Source: an uncultured Oscillospiraceae bacterium
Lineage (GTDB): Bacteria; Bacillota; Clostridia; Oscillospirales; Ruminococcaceae
Length of the DNA stretch: 64,000 bases
Assembly: GCA_900542145.1 (NCBI GenBank)
Contig: UQMF01000002.1
Coordinates: 156,212 to 220,211 of the forward strand
Reading direction: 5' to 3'
Notes under the pieces: generated by a model
What the model was told of the DNA's origin: nothing
Databases searched by the model: none
Seen by the model: the letters and a program-made list of their open reading frames with translations, nothing else
In this document: positions 53,892 to 62,546 of the stretch, piece by piece
Layout: each line of letters opens with the position of its first letter
How positions within the stretch are numbered: position 1 is the stretch's first letter
Translations under genes and position numbers: made by a program

Positions 53892-55376
53892 TTATCTGCC
53901 CGGTTTCTTTACGCGGCGGCTGGGCTTGATCGCCCCGGTGGGACATACCAGGGTGCACAGCAGGCACCCGACGCAGTTTCCGCCGGTGAGGTGCGGTTTC
54001 CAGTCAGCGCCCACCGCGATTGCCTGGTGACCTCCGTCCATGCAGGATACATAGCATCTTCCACAGCCGACACAGAGTTCCTTGTCGAATATCGGATACA
54101 CCACCGTGCTTCTGTCCAGATCGTCCGCCGGGACGATCTTCGGAAGCGCGGTCCCGGTAAGCTGCCGCAGGCTTGTCAGCCTGTGCGCCTTGAGATACGC
54201 CTGCGTGCCGGAGATAAGATCGTCGATTATCCGGTAGCCGTACTGCATTACCGCAGTGGTGATCTGGATATTCTCACAGCCCAGTGCGATGAATTCCAGC
54301 GCGTCGTGCCAGCTCTCAATTCCGCCGATTCCGCTCAGTGGCATTCCGGAAAGCTCCGGACAGACTGCCATGTCGTGAATGAACCGCAGCGCGATGGGCT
54401 TCACTGCCTTTCCGGAGTACCCGGATACGGAGCACTTCCCGTTCACGCTCGGGCATGAAACCATCGTATCTAGGTCGATACGCGTCAGGCTCTTTACGGT
54501 GTTGATCGCGGCAATTCCGTCCGCGCCGCCTTCTTTTGCAGCGATCGCCGGAACTTCCATGTTGCCGATGTTCGGGGTCATTTTCGCCAGCACCGGGAGC
54601 TTAGTTCCGCGTTTCGCCGCGGCGGTGTAAGCCCGGACCAGTTCCGGATTCTGCCCCACATCGCTGCCCAGTCCCTCGCCGACCATCTGCGGACAGGAGA
54701 AGTTGCACTCGATGATGTCGCAGCCAGCCTCCTCGGAGAGCCGCGCCAGCTCCGTCCACTCTTCCTCGGTGCTGCCCATGATGGAGGATACGATGATCTT
54801 GGAAGGGAAGTCCTGCTTCAGCCGCCGGAGTATCTCGAGATTCTCCTTCAGCGGGTGGTCGGAGATCTGCTCCAGGTTCTTGAATCCGACGAACGGGGTG
54901 GATTCCTTGCCGATGGCGTCGAATCTTGGGGAAACCTCGTCCGGCTTGATGAATCCGATGGTCTTGTATACGATTCCGCCCCAGCCGGCTTTAAGCGCGT
55001 TCGCGCACATTTCGTATCCGCTCGCCACGACGGACGACGAAAGGAAGAATGGATTCTCGCACTTCACTCCGCAGAACTCCATCGAGAGGTCCGTGTCGGA
55101 ATCCGCCACGGTCACCGGCTCCGGAGCCGCAGCCGCCATCTCCCGTATTCTGACCGCGCCGTCGTAGTGCAGGCAGGCGCTCTCGCACTTGCCGTTGCAC
55201 TTCGCGCAGGCGGCGCTGTTTATGTACCCGGCGCCGACCTGCGGATTCTCGAACCGCACCGCCCTTATGAACCTTGCCGGGTCGAATCCCCCCGGACATG
55301 CCGCCGTACAGGGGGCGTCGCTGCACAGCAGGCACCGTGATGCCTCGTTGTTCAGAATGATCTCTGCATATTTCAT
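53892..55376 (-). CDS. preA: Dihydropyrimidine dehydrogenase PreA-like, with extra N-terminal Fe-S segment
   Basis: A 494-residue protein, ~80 residues longer than E. coli PreA. Residues 1-80 carry two Cys clusters, [19 protein letters not shown] and [13 protein letters not shown], like the iron-sulfur domain of GltD, PreT and mammalian DPD. A flavin-binding TIM barrel follows (about 100-400; [50 protein letters not shown]). The C-terminus has two 4Fe-4S motifs ([23 protein letters not shown]). It should interconvert uracil/thymine and their dihydro forms. No PreT partner is in the window, so the electron donor may be ferredoxin or an unlinked protein. Confidence 0.92.
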   Translation of the reverse strand: MKYAEIILNNEASRCLLCSDAPCTAACPGGFDPARFIRAVRFENPQVGAGYINSAACAKCNGKCESACLHYDGAVRIREMAAAAPEPVTVADSDTDLSMEFCGVKCENPFFLSSSVVASGYEMCANALKAGWGGIVYKTIGFIKPDEVSPRFDAIGKESTPFVGFKNLEQISDHPLKENLEILRRLKQDFPSKIIVSSIMGSTEEEWTELARLSEEAGCDIIECNFSCPQMVGEGLGSDVGQNPELVRAYTAAAKRGTKLPVLAKMTPNIGNMEVPAIAAKEGGADGIAAINTVKSLTRIDLDTMVSCPSVNGKCSVSGYSGKAVKPIALRFIHDMAVCPELSGMPLSGIGGIESWHDALEFIALGCENIQITTAVMQYGYRIIDDLISGTQAYLKAHRLTSLRQLTGTALPKIVPADDLDRSTVVYPIFDKELCVGCGRCYVSCMDGGHQAIAVGADWKPHLTGGNCVGCLLCTLVCPTGAIKPSRRVKKPGR

Positions 55377-55401
55377 TGTGGTCACCTCCTGTACGGAAAA
55401 G

Positions 55402-56763
55402 TTACTTTGCCTTATGTCTTGCGCACTTCACGAACTTGCCCCAGCCGCGTTCGCCGACGAACTCGCCGTTGTCGAACACCAGGCGTCCCCTGGAGTAGGT
55501 CTGCACGGGATAGCCGTGGACTTTCACGCCCTCCCAGATGGTGTGGTCGCAGTCGGAGTGCATGTTATCCTGGTGGATAGTGAAATCCTTTGCCGGGTCG
55601 TAGATCACGATATCCGCGTCCTTGCCCGGGGCGATCTCGCCTTTTTCGGTGCAGCCGAATATCCTTGCCGGATTTGCGGAGCACAGCTCCACTGCCTTTT
55701 CGAAGCTGATAACGCCGTCGTTTGCCTTGCCGAGCATGTAGGGATACATGTTCTCGATTCCTGCGCAGCCGTTCGGTATCTTCCGGAAGTCATTCAGCCC
55801 CCAGTCCTTTTCGCTCTGCTGGAACGGGCAGTGGTCAGTCGCGATGGTGTCGATATCGCCGCGCTTTATCGCTTCCCAGATAGCGTCCTGGGATTCCTTG
55901 CCCTTCATGGGCGGCGAGCATACGAAGTTCCTGCCGTCCGCGCGCTTGTAGACATCGCTGGTGAATTCCAGGTACTGCGGACAGGTTTCTGCGTAGATCT
56001 CGTAGCCCTCGTCCTTTGCCTTGGTCACGGCTTCGACGCCCTGCTTGTTCGCCAGATGGACTATGTACAGCGGAGCGTTGGCTGCCTTTGCAAGATTGAT
56101 CGCGCGCTCGTCCGCTTCGCCCTCGACGAATTCCGGACGGCTCATGTAGTGATACCACGCGTCAGTCTTGCCCTCGCTGATGTATTTTTCGGTCAGGGTA
56201 TTCACCAGTTCGTTGTTCTCCGCGTGGACCGCGATCAGCGCGCCGAACTCCTTGGATTTTGCGAGCAGCTGGTAGAACACGCCGTCCTTCACGCCGAAGT
56301 CATACACCATGAACACCTTGTAGGAAGTCACGCCGATATCGCAGGCGTCCTTTATGCTGTCCAGCAGTTCGCCGTGGATATCCTTGACGCCGATGTGGAA
56401 CGAGTAATCCACCGCCGCGTCGGGAGCCGCGAGAGCGTTCCTGCGCTCGAAGGTCTGGGTCATAGTTTCGTTGAAATCCTGTAGGGCGAAATCAAACACG
56501 GTGGTGGTTCCGCCGCATGCTGCCGCCCGGGTGCCAGCGAAGTAATCGTCCGAGGATACCGTGCCGCCGAAGGGCATTGCGAGGTGAGTGTGCGCGTCGA
56601 TAGCGCCGGGGAGCACCAGCTTTCCGGCAGCGTCAACCACCTTCACGCCGGGCATATCCGGAATACAGCCGACAGCGGCGATCTTTCCGTCCTTTACCGC
56701 AACGTCCGCCCTGTACGAACCGGTCGCGTTCACGACTGTGCCGTTTCTGATTATCATATCCAT
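55402..56763 (-). CDS. hydA: Dihydropyrimidinase
   Basis: A 453-residue cyclic amidohydrolase opening dihydrouracil to N-carbamoyl-beta-alanine. The metal site is complete: HxH in [15 protein letters not shown], the carboxylated Lys in [14 protein letters not shown], His in [13 protein letters not shown] and [11 protein letters not shown], and Asp in [15 protein letters not shown]. Hydantoinases share these motifs; context favours dihydropyrimidinase. The ATG at 56763 follows GGAGG by 7 nt; a longer frame is rejected. Confidence 0.94.
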   Translation of the reverse strand: MDMIIRNGTVVNATGSYRADVAVKDGKIAAVGCIPDMPGVKVVDAAGKLVLPGAIDAHTHLAMPFGGTVSSDDYFAGTRAAACGGTTTVFDFALQDFNETMTQTFERRNALAAPDAAVDYSFHIGVKDIHGELLDSIKDACDIGVTSYKVFMVYDFGVKDGVFYQLLAKSKEFGALIAVHAENNELVNTLTEKYISEGKTDAWYHYMSRPEFVEGEADERAINLAKAANAPLYIVHLANKQGVEAVTKAKDEGYEIYAETCPQYLEFTSDVYKRADGRNFVCSPPMKGKESQDAIWEAIKRGDIDTIATDHCPFQQSEKDWGLNDFRKIPNGCAGIENMYPYMLGKANDGVISFEKAVELCSANPARIFGCTEKGEIAPGKDADIVIYDPAKDFTIHQDNMHSDCDHTIWEGVKVHGYPVQTYSRGRLVFDNGEFVGERGWGKFVKCARHKAK

Positions 56764-56800
56764 ATCGAAGCCTCCTTGTATTTGTTCTGGCAAATTTGTA

Positions 56801-56846
56801 TTTGTCGGAAAACCTGGTACATCGCTGCACCGGGCTTTCCGACAAA
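56801..56846 (-). terminator. Large intercistronic hairpin between binding-protein gene and hydA
   Basis: On the minus strand TTTGTCGGAAAGCCCGGT pairs with ACCAGGTTTTCCGACAAA, preceded by a second small hairpin (CCTCGCTCCGGCGAGG). Only a weak T tract follows. Likely protects the binding-protein mRNA 3' end or attenuates transcription into hydA. Confidence 0.6.
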
Positions 56847-56898
56847 TCCTCGCCGGAGCGAGGATCTGCCGTGGGAATGGGAAAAACCTACTTGTTGG

Positions 56899-58092
56899 TT
56901 ATTTAGTGTAGTTGTCGTTCTTGTAAACCAGTACCAGGCCGGATCTCTGGTATACCTGAGCGGCTTCCAGAAGCTCCATGCCGCCAGCGTTCGCGTTGAT
57001 GAGGTTGGATACCCAGGTTACGCCGAAGTCAACGGTGCCGTTGTATACCGCGGTAGTTTCGGAGATGTCGCCGCCGCCGGAGATGATGTCAACAGTCAGA
57101 CCGACCTCGTCGTAGTAGCCCTTTGCCTGCGCAACGTAGTAGCCCATGAACTGAGCCTGCGGCAGCCATTTGAGCTGAACGGAAACGGAAGTCTTTTCGG
57201 GAGCGCCGTCGGTCGCCGGGTCATATGTAAGGAAATCTGTGCTGCGGATATCGTCCAGAGTCAGGGAAGCCAGCTTGTCCTTTGCGGCGCTGTCCTCAAG
57301 AATGATGTACTGCTTCGCGAGGTCGAGAGTCTGCTGCATTGCGGTTTCGTCCATGTTGCCTACATCGGAAGCGGATACTGCGTTTCCGTTCATGTCTGTG
57401 GTTACCAGCTTTGCTACCTCGGAAGCCATGTAAGCCTGGTGATCAGCGGAAACCGAGGAACCAGCCTCGAACACGATCTCCGCAGCCTCGTCCGGGTGCT
57501 CGCAGGCGTATGCCCAGCCCTTCATGGAAGCGGAAACGAATGCCTTGACAGTGTTCGGATTTGCCTCTGCGAACGCCTTGGAGGTGAACAGGTTATCCTC
57601 CAGCATTGCCACGCCCTCGTCGTTCATATCAATGACGCTCACGGAATCTCCGTAGCCGTAGCCACCGTCGTAGCTGTTCTTTACCAGACCAAGCTCGTTG
57701 TAAGTCATAGCGGAGGCCAGTGTAACACTGTCGCTGTCGAACTGGTCCATAGTGAAGTCCTGTGTGATGTAGTCCGTGGGGAGTCCGTACTTGGTCAGCA
57801 GCGCCTGGATCTCATACTCGTTGCCAAGACCCCAGTTGCCCACCATTCCGGCCGCAGCAGCGGATTTCACGATCTCCTCGCTGGACATCATTGCGCCGGA
57901 GGAATCTCCTCCCTCGTCTGCCGCGGAGCTGCTTCCTGCTTCGGAAACATCAGCTGCTGAAGAGCTGTCAGCAGCGCTGGAGGAAGATGAGCTCCCGCTG
58001 CTGGAACTCCCACCGGAACATGCTGTGAACTGCATGCATGCGAGTACTGCCGCAACTCCTGCGAGTAAAAATCTCTTTCTTTCTGCTTTCAT
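56899..58092 (-). CDS. NMT1/THI5-like substrate-binding lipoprotein with permuted domain order
   Basis: A 397-residue lipoprotein (lipobox FTAC, Cys 25) with a Ser-rich linker (26-70). Residues ~72-290 match what is normally the second part of NMT1/THI5-type pyrimidine-binding proteins: VGNWGLGNEYEIQALLTKYG, LASAMTYNELGLV, DMNDEGVAMLEDNLF, AFVSASMKGWAYACEHPDEA. Residues ~301-397 match what is normally the first part: VSVQLKWLPQAQFMGYYVAQ and YNGTVDFGVTWVSNL. The order is thus reversed within one open frame, as in a circular permutation. It is the binding protein for the adjacent permeases; a pyrimidine or hydantoin-like ligand is inferred. Confidence 0.9.
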   Translation of the reverse strand: MKAERKRFLLAGVAAVLACMQFTACSGGSSSSGSSSSSSAADSSSAADVSEAGSSSAADEGGDSSGAMMSSEEIVKSAAAAGMVGNWGLGNEYEIQALLTKYGLPTDYITQDFTMDQFDSDSVTLASAMTYNELGLVKNSYDGGYGYGDSVSVIDMNDEGVAMLEDNLFTSKAFAEANPNTVKAFVSASMKGWAYACEHPDEAAEIVFEAGSSVSADHQAYMASEVAKLVTTDMNGNAVSASDVGNMDETAMQQTLDLAKQYIILEDSAAKDKLASLTLDDIRSTDFLTYDPATDGAPEKTSVSVQLKWLPQAQFMGYYVAQAKGYYDEVGLTVDIISGGGDISETTAVYNGTVDFGVTWVSNLINANAGGMELLEAAQVYQRSGLVLVYKNDNYTK

Positions 58093-58142
58093 AGTGTGTA
58101 CCTGCCTTTCTTTATACCTTTGTTCTATACCAAACGGAAGCG

Positions 58143-58943
58143 TTACGCCTTTCTCCGTTTAAGCACCATACGTTCAACCAGCATGAGAATGATGTACATT
58201 CCGATACCTATCGCGCATGCCGTTGCGATGTACGCCCACGCCGTGGGATACTGACCCTTGACGATGTTCTCGCGTATCTGCCTTCCGACACCGACCGTGT
58301 CCTCCGCGAAGTATTCAGTGACCAGCGCGCCGATGACGCTCGCCGGAACGCTGACCCTCAGCGCCGTGAACACATACGGCAGTGAGTTCGGGAGCCGCAG
58401 CTTGATGAATGTGACGACCTTCGGCGCCGCGTAGGAGGTCATTAAGTCCTCGCTGAACGGCTTAAGCTCCGTCAGTCCGCGGAATGCGTTCACGCTCATC
58501 GCTGCCGTGCAGGATATCGTGACCACGATTATCTTCGCCAGCGTGCTGCGGACGGAAACTTCGTTGCTGACGTCGCGCGTCCAGTTGTTTATTACCGGAG
58601 CCAGCGCCACAATCGGGATAGCATTGAATGCGGAAACTATCGTCAGTCCGCCGGCACCCCACTTCCGGAATATCGTGGCGACCACCGCGATTAGATATCC
58701 CAGCAGACTGCCTGCGACGAGTCCGCCCAGGGCAACGATCAGCGTCATTTTCACCTGGCTGCCGATACTGTTCTTGTTCTGGGAGATTATCTCGCTGATA
58801 CGCGTGGGAAGCGGAAGCGTTATCGTGTCAGTTCCCAGCCAGGAATGAAGCACCTGCGTCTGCCACAGAACGAACAGAATCACTCCGAACAGCAGCGGAA
58901 GTCCGACGCTGGACAGCATTCCGAGCATTTTCTTGGATCTCAT
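58143..58943 (-). CDS. ABC transporter permease (SsuC/ThiX type) 1
   Basis: A 266-residue permease with about six hydrophobic segments and the coupling region SFSEDLMTSYAAPKVVTFIKLRLPNSLPY-like (key residues at about 170-200), followed by ALRVSVPASVIGALVTEYFA. It pairs with the second permease encoded 11 bp upstream in the operon. GAGGAGGG ribosome site. Part of the putative pyrimidine importer. Confidence 0.92.
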   Translation of the reverse strand: MRSKKMLGMLSSVGLPLLFGVILFVLWQTQVLHSWLGTDTITLPLPTRISEIISQNKNSIGSQVKMTLIVALGGLVAGSLLGYLIAVVATIFRKWGAGGLTIVSAFNAIPIVALAPVINNWTRDVSNEVSVRSTLAKIIVVTISCTAAMSVNAFRGLTELKPFSEDLMTSYAAPKVVTFIKLRLPNSLPYVFTALRVSVPASVIGALVTEYFAEDTVGVGRQIRENIVKGQYPTAWAYIATACAIGIGMYIILMLVERMVLKRRKA

Positions 58944-58954
58944 GATATCCCTCC

Positions 58955-59806
58955 TCAGTCGCTGGATTTATTGCGCTTGTAGGGGCACAGTAGCCTTTCA
59001 AGCAGCCCCATAAGCACGAAGCTGAGTATTCCTATCAAAGCACTTATCAGCACGATATCCCAGAATACCAGACGGGTCATTCCGCCCTTGAGCGACTGGG
59101 AGAGCATGCACCCGAGTCCGTTGCCGCCCTGGAGAGTGTCCACCAGAATCGAAGCGGTTATCGCCATCGGAGCCGATATTTTCAGCCCGGTGAAGAAATA
59201 CGGGATACAAGCCGGGATAAGCGTTTTTGTGTACAGCTGGAACTTGTTCGCGGCGTAGCTGTACATCAGTTCGTGCTTTTCCTTTTCCACTGAACGGAAT
59301 CCTGCAAGCAAGTTCGTAGATACCGGGTAGAAGGTGAGTATTGCCGCGATGACTATTCGTGCGGAGTTGATGTCGCCGGTTATCGAGAGGATTATCGGCG
59401 CCATACCCAGAATGGGTATCATCTGAATTATCATCAGATAAGGGAACGCGATCTTCTCGACTATTCTCGAAAGGTTCATCAGCAGCGCCAGTATGTAGCC
59501 CAGCACGATACCTGTCAGGAATCCTATGCCGGCACGGGAAAGCGTTTCGCCGCACGCCGTGCCGATAAGCTCGATCATCGTCATCTTTCCGGTGACCTTC
59601 TTGTCGCTGAAGAAGGAACCGATGATCTCGTAAAGGTGCGGCAGCACATTCACCGGAGTGCGCTTGGTCGCCGCCACGATACATGCGAATATCTCCCAGA
59701 TGACCACTATGCCCAGGATCCAGACCAGTGTCACCATGTGCTTTGAATGAACGAAGCGCTTCAGAGCCGGGAGCGGACTCCTGTGCGCTGTTTTTGCGTT
59801 TGTCAT
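58955..59806 (-). CDS. ABC transporter permease (SsuC/ThiX type) 2
   Basis: A 283-residue permease with about six hydrophobic segments. The coupling region reads KHELMYSYAANKFQLYTKTL followed by YFFTGLKISAPMAITASILV. Two different permeases in one operon suggest a heterodimeric channel, unlike the homodimers of SsuC-type systems. GAGGAGGG ribosome site, 12 bp after the ATPase gene. Confidence 0.92.
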   Translation of the reverse strand: MTNAKTAHRSPLPALKRFVHSKHMVTLVWILGIVVIWEIFACIVAATKRTPVNVLPHLYEIIGSFFSDKKVTGKMTMIELIGTACGETLSRAGIGFLTGIVLGYILALLMNLSRIVEKIAFPYLMIIQMIPILGMAPIILSITGDINSARIVIAAILTFYPVSTNLLAGFRSVEKEKHELMYSYAANKFQLYTKTLIPACIPYFFTGLKISAPMAITASILVDTLQGGNGLGCMLSQSLKGGMTRLVFWDIVLISALIGILSFVLMGLLERLLCPYKRNKSSD

Positions 59807-59818
59807 GCCGTTCCCTCC

Positions 59819-60595
59819 TCATACTCCCTCGAAGCTGCCGCGTACCTTTGCGACCAGATCTGTGAATTTCTGCGTGTCGGTGAGATCCAGCGTGCGCGGT
59901 CTGGGGAGGTCGATATCCACCACTGCGGAAAGCCTGCCCGGGTGAGGGGACAATACGCACACGCGGTCGGAAAGGAATACGCTCTCGGAAATGTTGTGCG
60001 TTACGAAGATGACCGTCTTGTTGGTCTTGCTCCAGATCTTCAGCAGGTCTATGTGGAGCTTCTCACGGGTGAATTCGTCCAGCGCCGAGAACGGTTCGTC
60101 CATCAGCAGTATTTCCGGGCGAATCGCCAGCGCCCTTGCGATTCCGACGCGCTGCTGCATTCCTCCGGAAAGCTGGTTCGGATAGTGGTTCGCGAAGTTC
60201 GTGAGTCCCACCATCTCCAGCATGCTGTCCGCGATATCCTCGCGTTCGTCCTTCGGGACGTGCATTATCTCCAGCGGAAGCATTACGTTCCTGCGGACTG
60301 TGCGCCAGTCGTAGAGCACCGGGCTCTGGAACACTATCCCGTACCGCTGCGCCAGCCTTGCCTCCCGGGGAGTTACACCGCCCACGGTGATCTTTCCGGT
60401 GGTGGGGTGGAGCAGATCCGCAATTATTCTCAGAAGAGTGGTCTTGCCGCAGCCCGAGGGACCGAGCAGCGAAATGAACTCGCCCTTCTTGATATCCAAC
60501 GTTACATTGGTGAGCGCTGTGACATCATTTCCGCCCTGATCCTTGTACACCATGCCGATTCCGTCCAGCATGATCTCTGTGTTCTCGTTTGCCAT
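59819..60595 (-). CDS. ABC transporter ATP-binding protein of the pyrimidine importer
   Basis: A 258-residue SsuB/TauB-type ATPase. Walker [21 protein letters not shown], signature [16 protein letters not shown], Walker [20 protein letters not shown] and switch His in [12 protein letters not shown]. First gene of the operon. I use the ATG at 60595 after AAGGAG; an in-frame GTG at 60604 overlaps that site. Confidence 0.95.
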   Translation of the reverse strand: MANENTEIMLDGIGMVYKDQGGNDVTALTNVTLDIKKGEFISLLGPSGCGKTTLLRIIADLLHPTTGKITVGGVTPREARLAQRYGIVFQSPVLYDWRTVRRNVMLPLEIMHVPKDEREDIADSMLEMVGLTNFANHYPNQLSGGMQQRVGIARALAIRPEILLMDEPFSALDEFTREKLHIDLLKIWSKTNKTVIFVTHNISESVFLSDRVCVLSPHPGRLSAVVDIDLPRPRTLDLTDTQKFTDLVAKVRGSFEGV

Positions 60596-60612
60596 ATTGA
60601 TCACTCCTTAAT

Positions 60613-60654
60613 AAAAAACAGGGCAGTGGCTTCATCATTGGCGCCATTGCCCTG
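60613..60654 (-). terminator. Leader terminator upstream of the importer operon
   Basis: On the minus strand CAGGGCAATGGC pairs with GCCACTGCCCTG (one mismatch) and is followed by TTTTTT. It lies inside the 5' untranslated region, ~60 nt after the predicted transcript start and 18 nt before the start codon. An intrinsic terminator here implies attenuation control of the whole operon. Confidence 0.8.
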
Positions 60655-60722
60655 ATCCTGTTTTGTGTTTAAGATTTGCATGATTTGAATTTGATTTATT
60701 CATTTCCTTTGTTCTTGATACA

Positions 60723-60751
60723 AGTATACAGCAAAATGTGCACCCTGTCAA
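60723..60751 (-). promoter_or_regulatory. Sigma-A promoter for the importer-pyrimidine operon
   Basis: On the minus strand TTGACA (60746-60751), a 17-bp spacer and TATACT (60723-60728). The spacer and upstream DNA are rich in GTGC/GCAC motifs. Confidence 0.85.
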
Positions 60752-60863
60752 TGTGCCGGAGAACATTTAGGATTTTTCCACAACAATATTCACCAAAATT
60801 CAGAAAGTTATATGTGAATCGTGCACAAACCGCGCTATCGTGCTGCTGCACAACCATGTGTGT

Positions 60864-60877
60864 TGTGCCCGGGCACA
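60864..60877. promoter_or_regulatory. Putative operator, GTGCC/GGCAC palindrome, site 1
   Basis: Perfect 14-bp palindrome TGTGCCCGGGCACA about 115 bp upstream of the importer promoter. A near-identical site lies upstream of the M20 hydrolase promoter. Candidate binding site for PucR or another local regulator. Confidence 0.5.
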
Positions 60878-61026
60878 TACATGATTGCCCTCAATGTCAT
60901 ATTTCTTGCCTTCCGTTCGGGATAAATCATTCCTAGATCGGTGCTCTGCGGCAGGACCGGCAGCTTCTAGTCTGCATTTCCGTACATATGAAATATGCAT
61001 AATCTACCGTGCAGTTATTCATTTCT

Positions 61027-61060
61027 GAAAAAAGATCCGGACAGCCGAAGCCGCCCGGAT
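61027..61060 (-). terminator. Rho-independent terminator of the M20 hydrolase gene
   Basis: On the minus strand ATCCGGGCGGC-TTCG-GCTGTCCGGAT followed by CTTTTTT, 22 bp after the stop codon. Confidence 0.9.
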
Positions 61061-61081
61061 ACGGTATTTAATTGTGGCTGC

Positions 61082-62344
61082 TCAGTCCTGGTCAGCCTTG
61101 AGCACAGCGTTGAGCATTACTGTCGCGCCCTCCGTGCAGTGCTCCACGGAACTGAATTCCTTCTCGCAGTGGGAAAGACCGTCCTTGCTCTGTACGAACA
61201 CCATTGTTGTTGGGATCATGTATGCACAGAACTGTGCGTCGTGACCTGCGCCGGAGTGGATATACTGGTGCTTGATACCGGTTTCCTCAGCGGCAGCCTT
61301 GACGTATCCTACGAGCTTCTTGTCATAGTAAACTGTGTCACGGTTCCATGCCTTGACTACCTCGCAGGTGCAGCCTGCCCAGGTCTTTTCAGCACAGCTC
61401 TTGACGATCGCCAGCACTTTCTCCAGCACCTTGGGATCCTCATGCCGTGCGTCGAAGGAGAAGTCGAAGAAATCCGGAACGCAGGTATGTACGCAGGGGT
61501 GACATACGACTTCGCCGGTGGTGTAGACCAGATCCGAGTAGCCCAGCTTGTCAATCTCCTCGTGCAGGTAGCACAGCGCCTGGGAAGCAGCCAGGAACGC
61601 GTCCTTTCTCTTCGGCATGGGGAACGTACCTGCATGCGTTGTCTGCCCGTAGAACTTCAGGCGGTAGTTGAACATGCCCAGTACGCAGTCTACAACGCCG
61701 ATGTCGTTTCCAGCGTCCTCAAGGATAGGACCCTGTTCGATGTGGGTTTCGAACATGTACATGTATTTTTCCGGGGAAATGCGGAATTTCCTGTCGCCCT
61801 TGAATCCGGACTTCTCCAGCGCCTCTCCGAAGGTGGATTTGTTGTCCAGAATGCTCCTGGAAGCCATCATGTCCTCGAATCTGAACTTGCAGCGGATATC
61901 CTCCGGGAGGTAGTCGTAGCAGATTATTCCGGAGCACATCATAGCCGGCGGATACAGAGAACCTTCCTCGTTGGTCCAGATCATCGCAGTCAGTGGGTGC
62001 CTGTGTGGGATCTTCTTTTCGGCTACGGTTTCGAGCACCTCCATGGCGCTCATAACGCCGAGGATTCCGTCGTAGTTACCGCCGTTCTTTACGCTGTCCA
62101 CATGGGAGCCCATAACGATACGCTTTGCGTCCGGGTCGGAGCCGGGGAGCGTCGCATACATACATGCAACGTCGTCCACTTCGATGGTTGCGCCGATGGC
62201 TTCCATTCTGCGGCGGAACTCGTTCCGTGCCTGGATAGCTTCCGGCGAGAGGGAGTAACGGGTGATTCCGCCGTGACCTGCGTCACCGAATTTGCTGAAA
62301 GTTTCAATTTTGTCCTTCATTCTGTCGTAGCTGCATGTGTACAT
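61082..62344 (-). CDS. M20-family carbamoyl-amide hydrolase (probable beta-ureidopropionase)
   Basis: A 420-residue zinc peptidase-fold amidase of the allantoate/N-carbamoyl-amino-acid hydrolase group. Metal ligands: His and Asp in VMGSHVDSVKNGGNYDG, Glu pair in IWTNEEGSLYPP and His in HSGAGHDAQFCAYM; substrate and dimer motifs FETHIEQGPILEDAG and QTTHAGTFPM. In context it should release beta-alanine, CO2 and ammonia from N-carbamoyl-beta-alanine. Allantoate or L-carbamoyl amino acids are alternatives. It has its own promoter and terminator and an AAAGGAGAG site. Confidence 0.9.
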   Translation of the reverse strand: MYTCSYDRMKDKIETFSKFGDAGHGGITRYSLSPEAIQARNEFRRRMEAIGATIEVDDVACMYATLPGSDPDAKRIVMGSHVDSVKNGGNYDGILGVMSAMEVLETVAEKKIPHRHPLTAMIWTNEEGSLYPPAMMCSGIICYDYLPEDIRCKFRFEDMMASRSILDNKSTFGEALEKSGFKGDRKFRISPEKYMYMFETHIEQGPILEDAGNDIGVVDCVLGMFNYRLKFYGQTTHAGTFPMPKRKDAFLAASQALCYLHEEIDKLGYSDLVYTTGEVVCHPCVHTCVPDFFDFSFDARHEDPKVLEKVLAIVKSCAEKTWAGCTCEVVKAWNRDTVYYDKKLVGYVKAAAEETGIKHQYIHSGAGHDAQFCAYMIPTTMVFVQSKDGLSHCEKEFSSVEHCTEGATVMLNAVLKADQD

Positions 62345-62389
62345 AAAAACTCTCCTTTGCTTCTGTATTTCTGTCTGATGGTAAAACAG

Positions 62390-62424
62390 ACGGCGCCTGA
62401 AACTCTGCGAGTTCCAAGCGCCGT
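62390..62424 (-). promoter_or_regulatory. Strong 5' hairpin in the M20 hydrolase leader
   Basis: A 16-bp stem closed by a GCA loop (arms ACGGCGCTTGGAACTC and GAGTTTCAGGCGCCGT on the minus strand), starting ~8 nt after the predicted transcript start and followed by CTGTTTTAC. It could be an mRNA-stabilising 5' hairpin or a weak terminator. Confidence 0.65.
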
Positions 62425-62438
62425 TGCTTTATGTATTG

Positions 62439-62467
62439 ATTATAGCGCGATCATTGTGCTGTGTCAA
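62439..62467 (-). promoter_or_regulatory. Sigma-A promoter for the M20 hydrolase
   Basis: On the minus strand a full consensus promoter: TTGACA (62462-62467), 17 bp, TATAAT (62439-62444). Confidence 0.9.
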
Positions 62468-62503
62468 CCTTTTTCGCGAAATTCACGTCAAATCCGTAAA
62501 ATT

Positions 62504-62539
62504 TGTGCCCCGGGCACAGTACTTGTTTATGCCACGGCA
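62504..62539. promoter_or_regulatory. Putative operators, GTGCC/GGCAC palindromes, sites 2 and 3
   Basis: TGTGCCCCGGGCACA (62504-62518) and the weaker TGCCACGGCA (62530-62539) lie 37-73 bp upstream of the M20 promoter -35 box. Site 2 differs from the importer-operon site by one inserted C. Shared sites point to co-regulation. Confidence 0.5.
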
Positions 62540-62546
62540 CAATGAA

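Noticed and set aside
60595..60716. Leader peptide MNKSNSNHANLKHK... upstream of the importer operon
   Set aside because: A 22-codon frame ends inside the terminator hairpin, but its AAGGA site is only 1-2 nt from the ATG, so translation is doubtful.
60995..62545. 516-codon plus-strand frame opposite the M20 hydrolase
   Set aside because: It covers the reverse of a clear enzyme gene and its promoter and terminator; no family motif, no promoter of its own.
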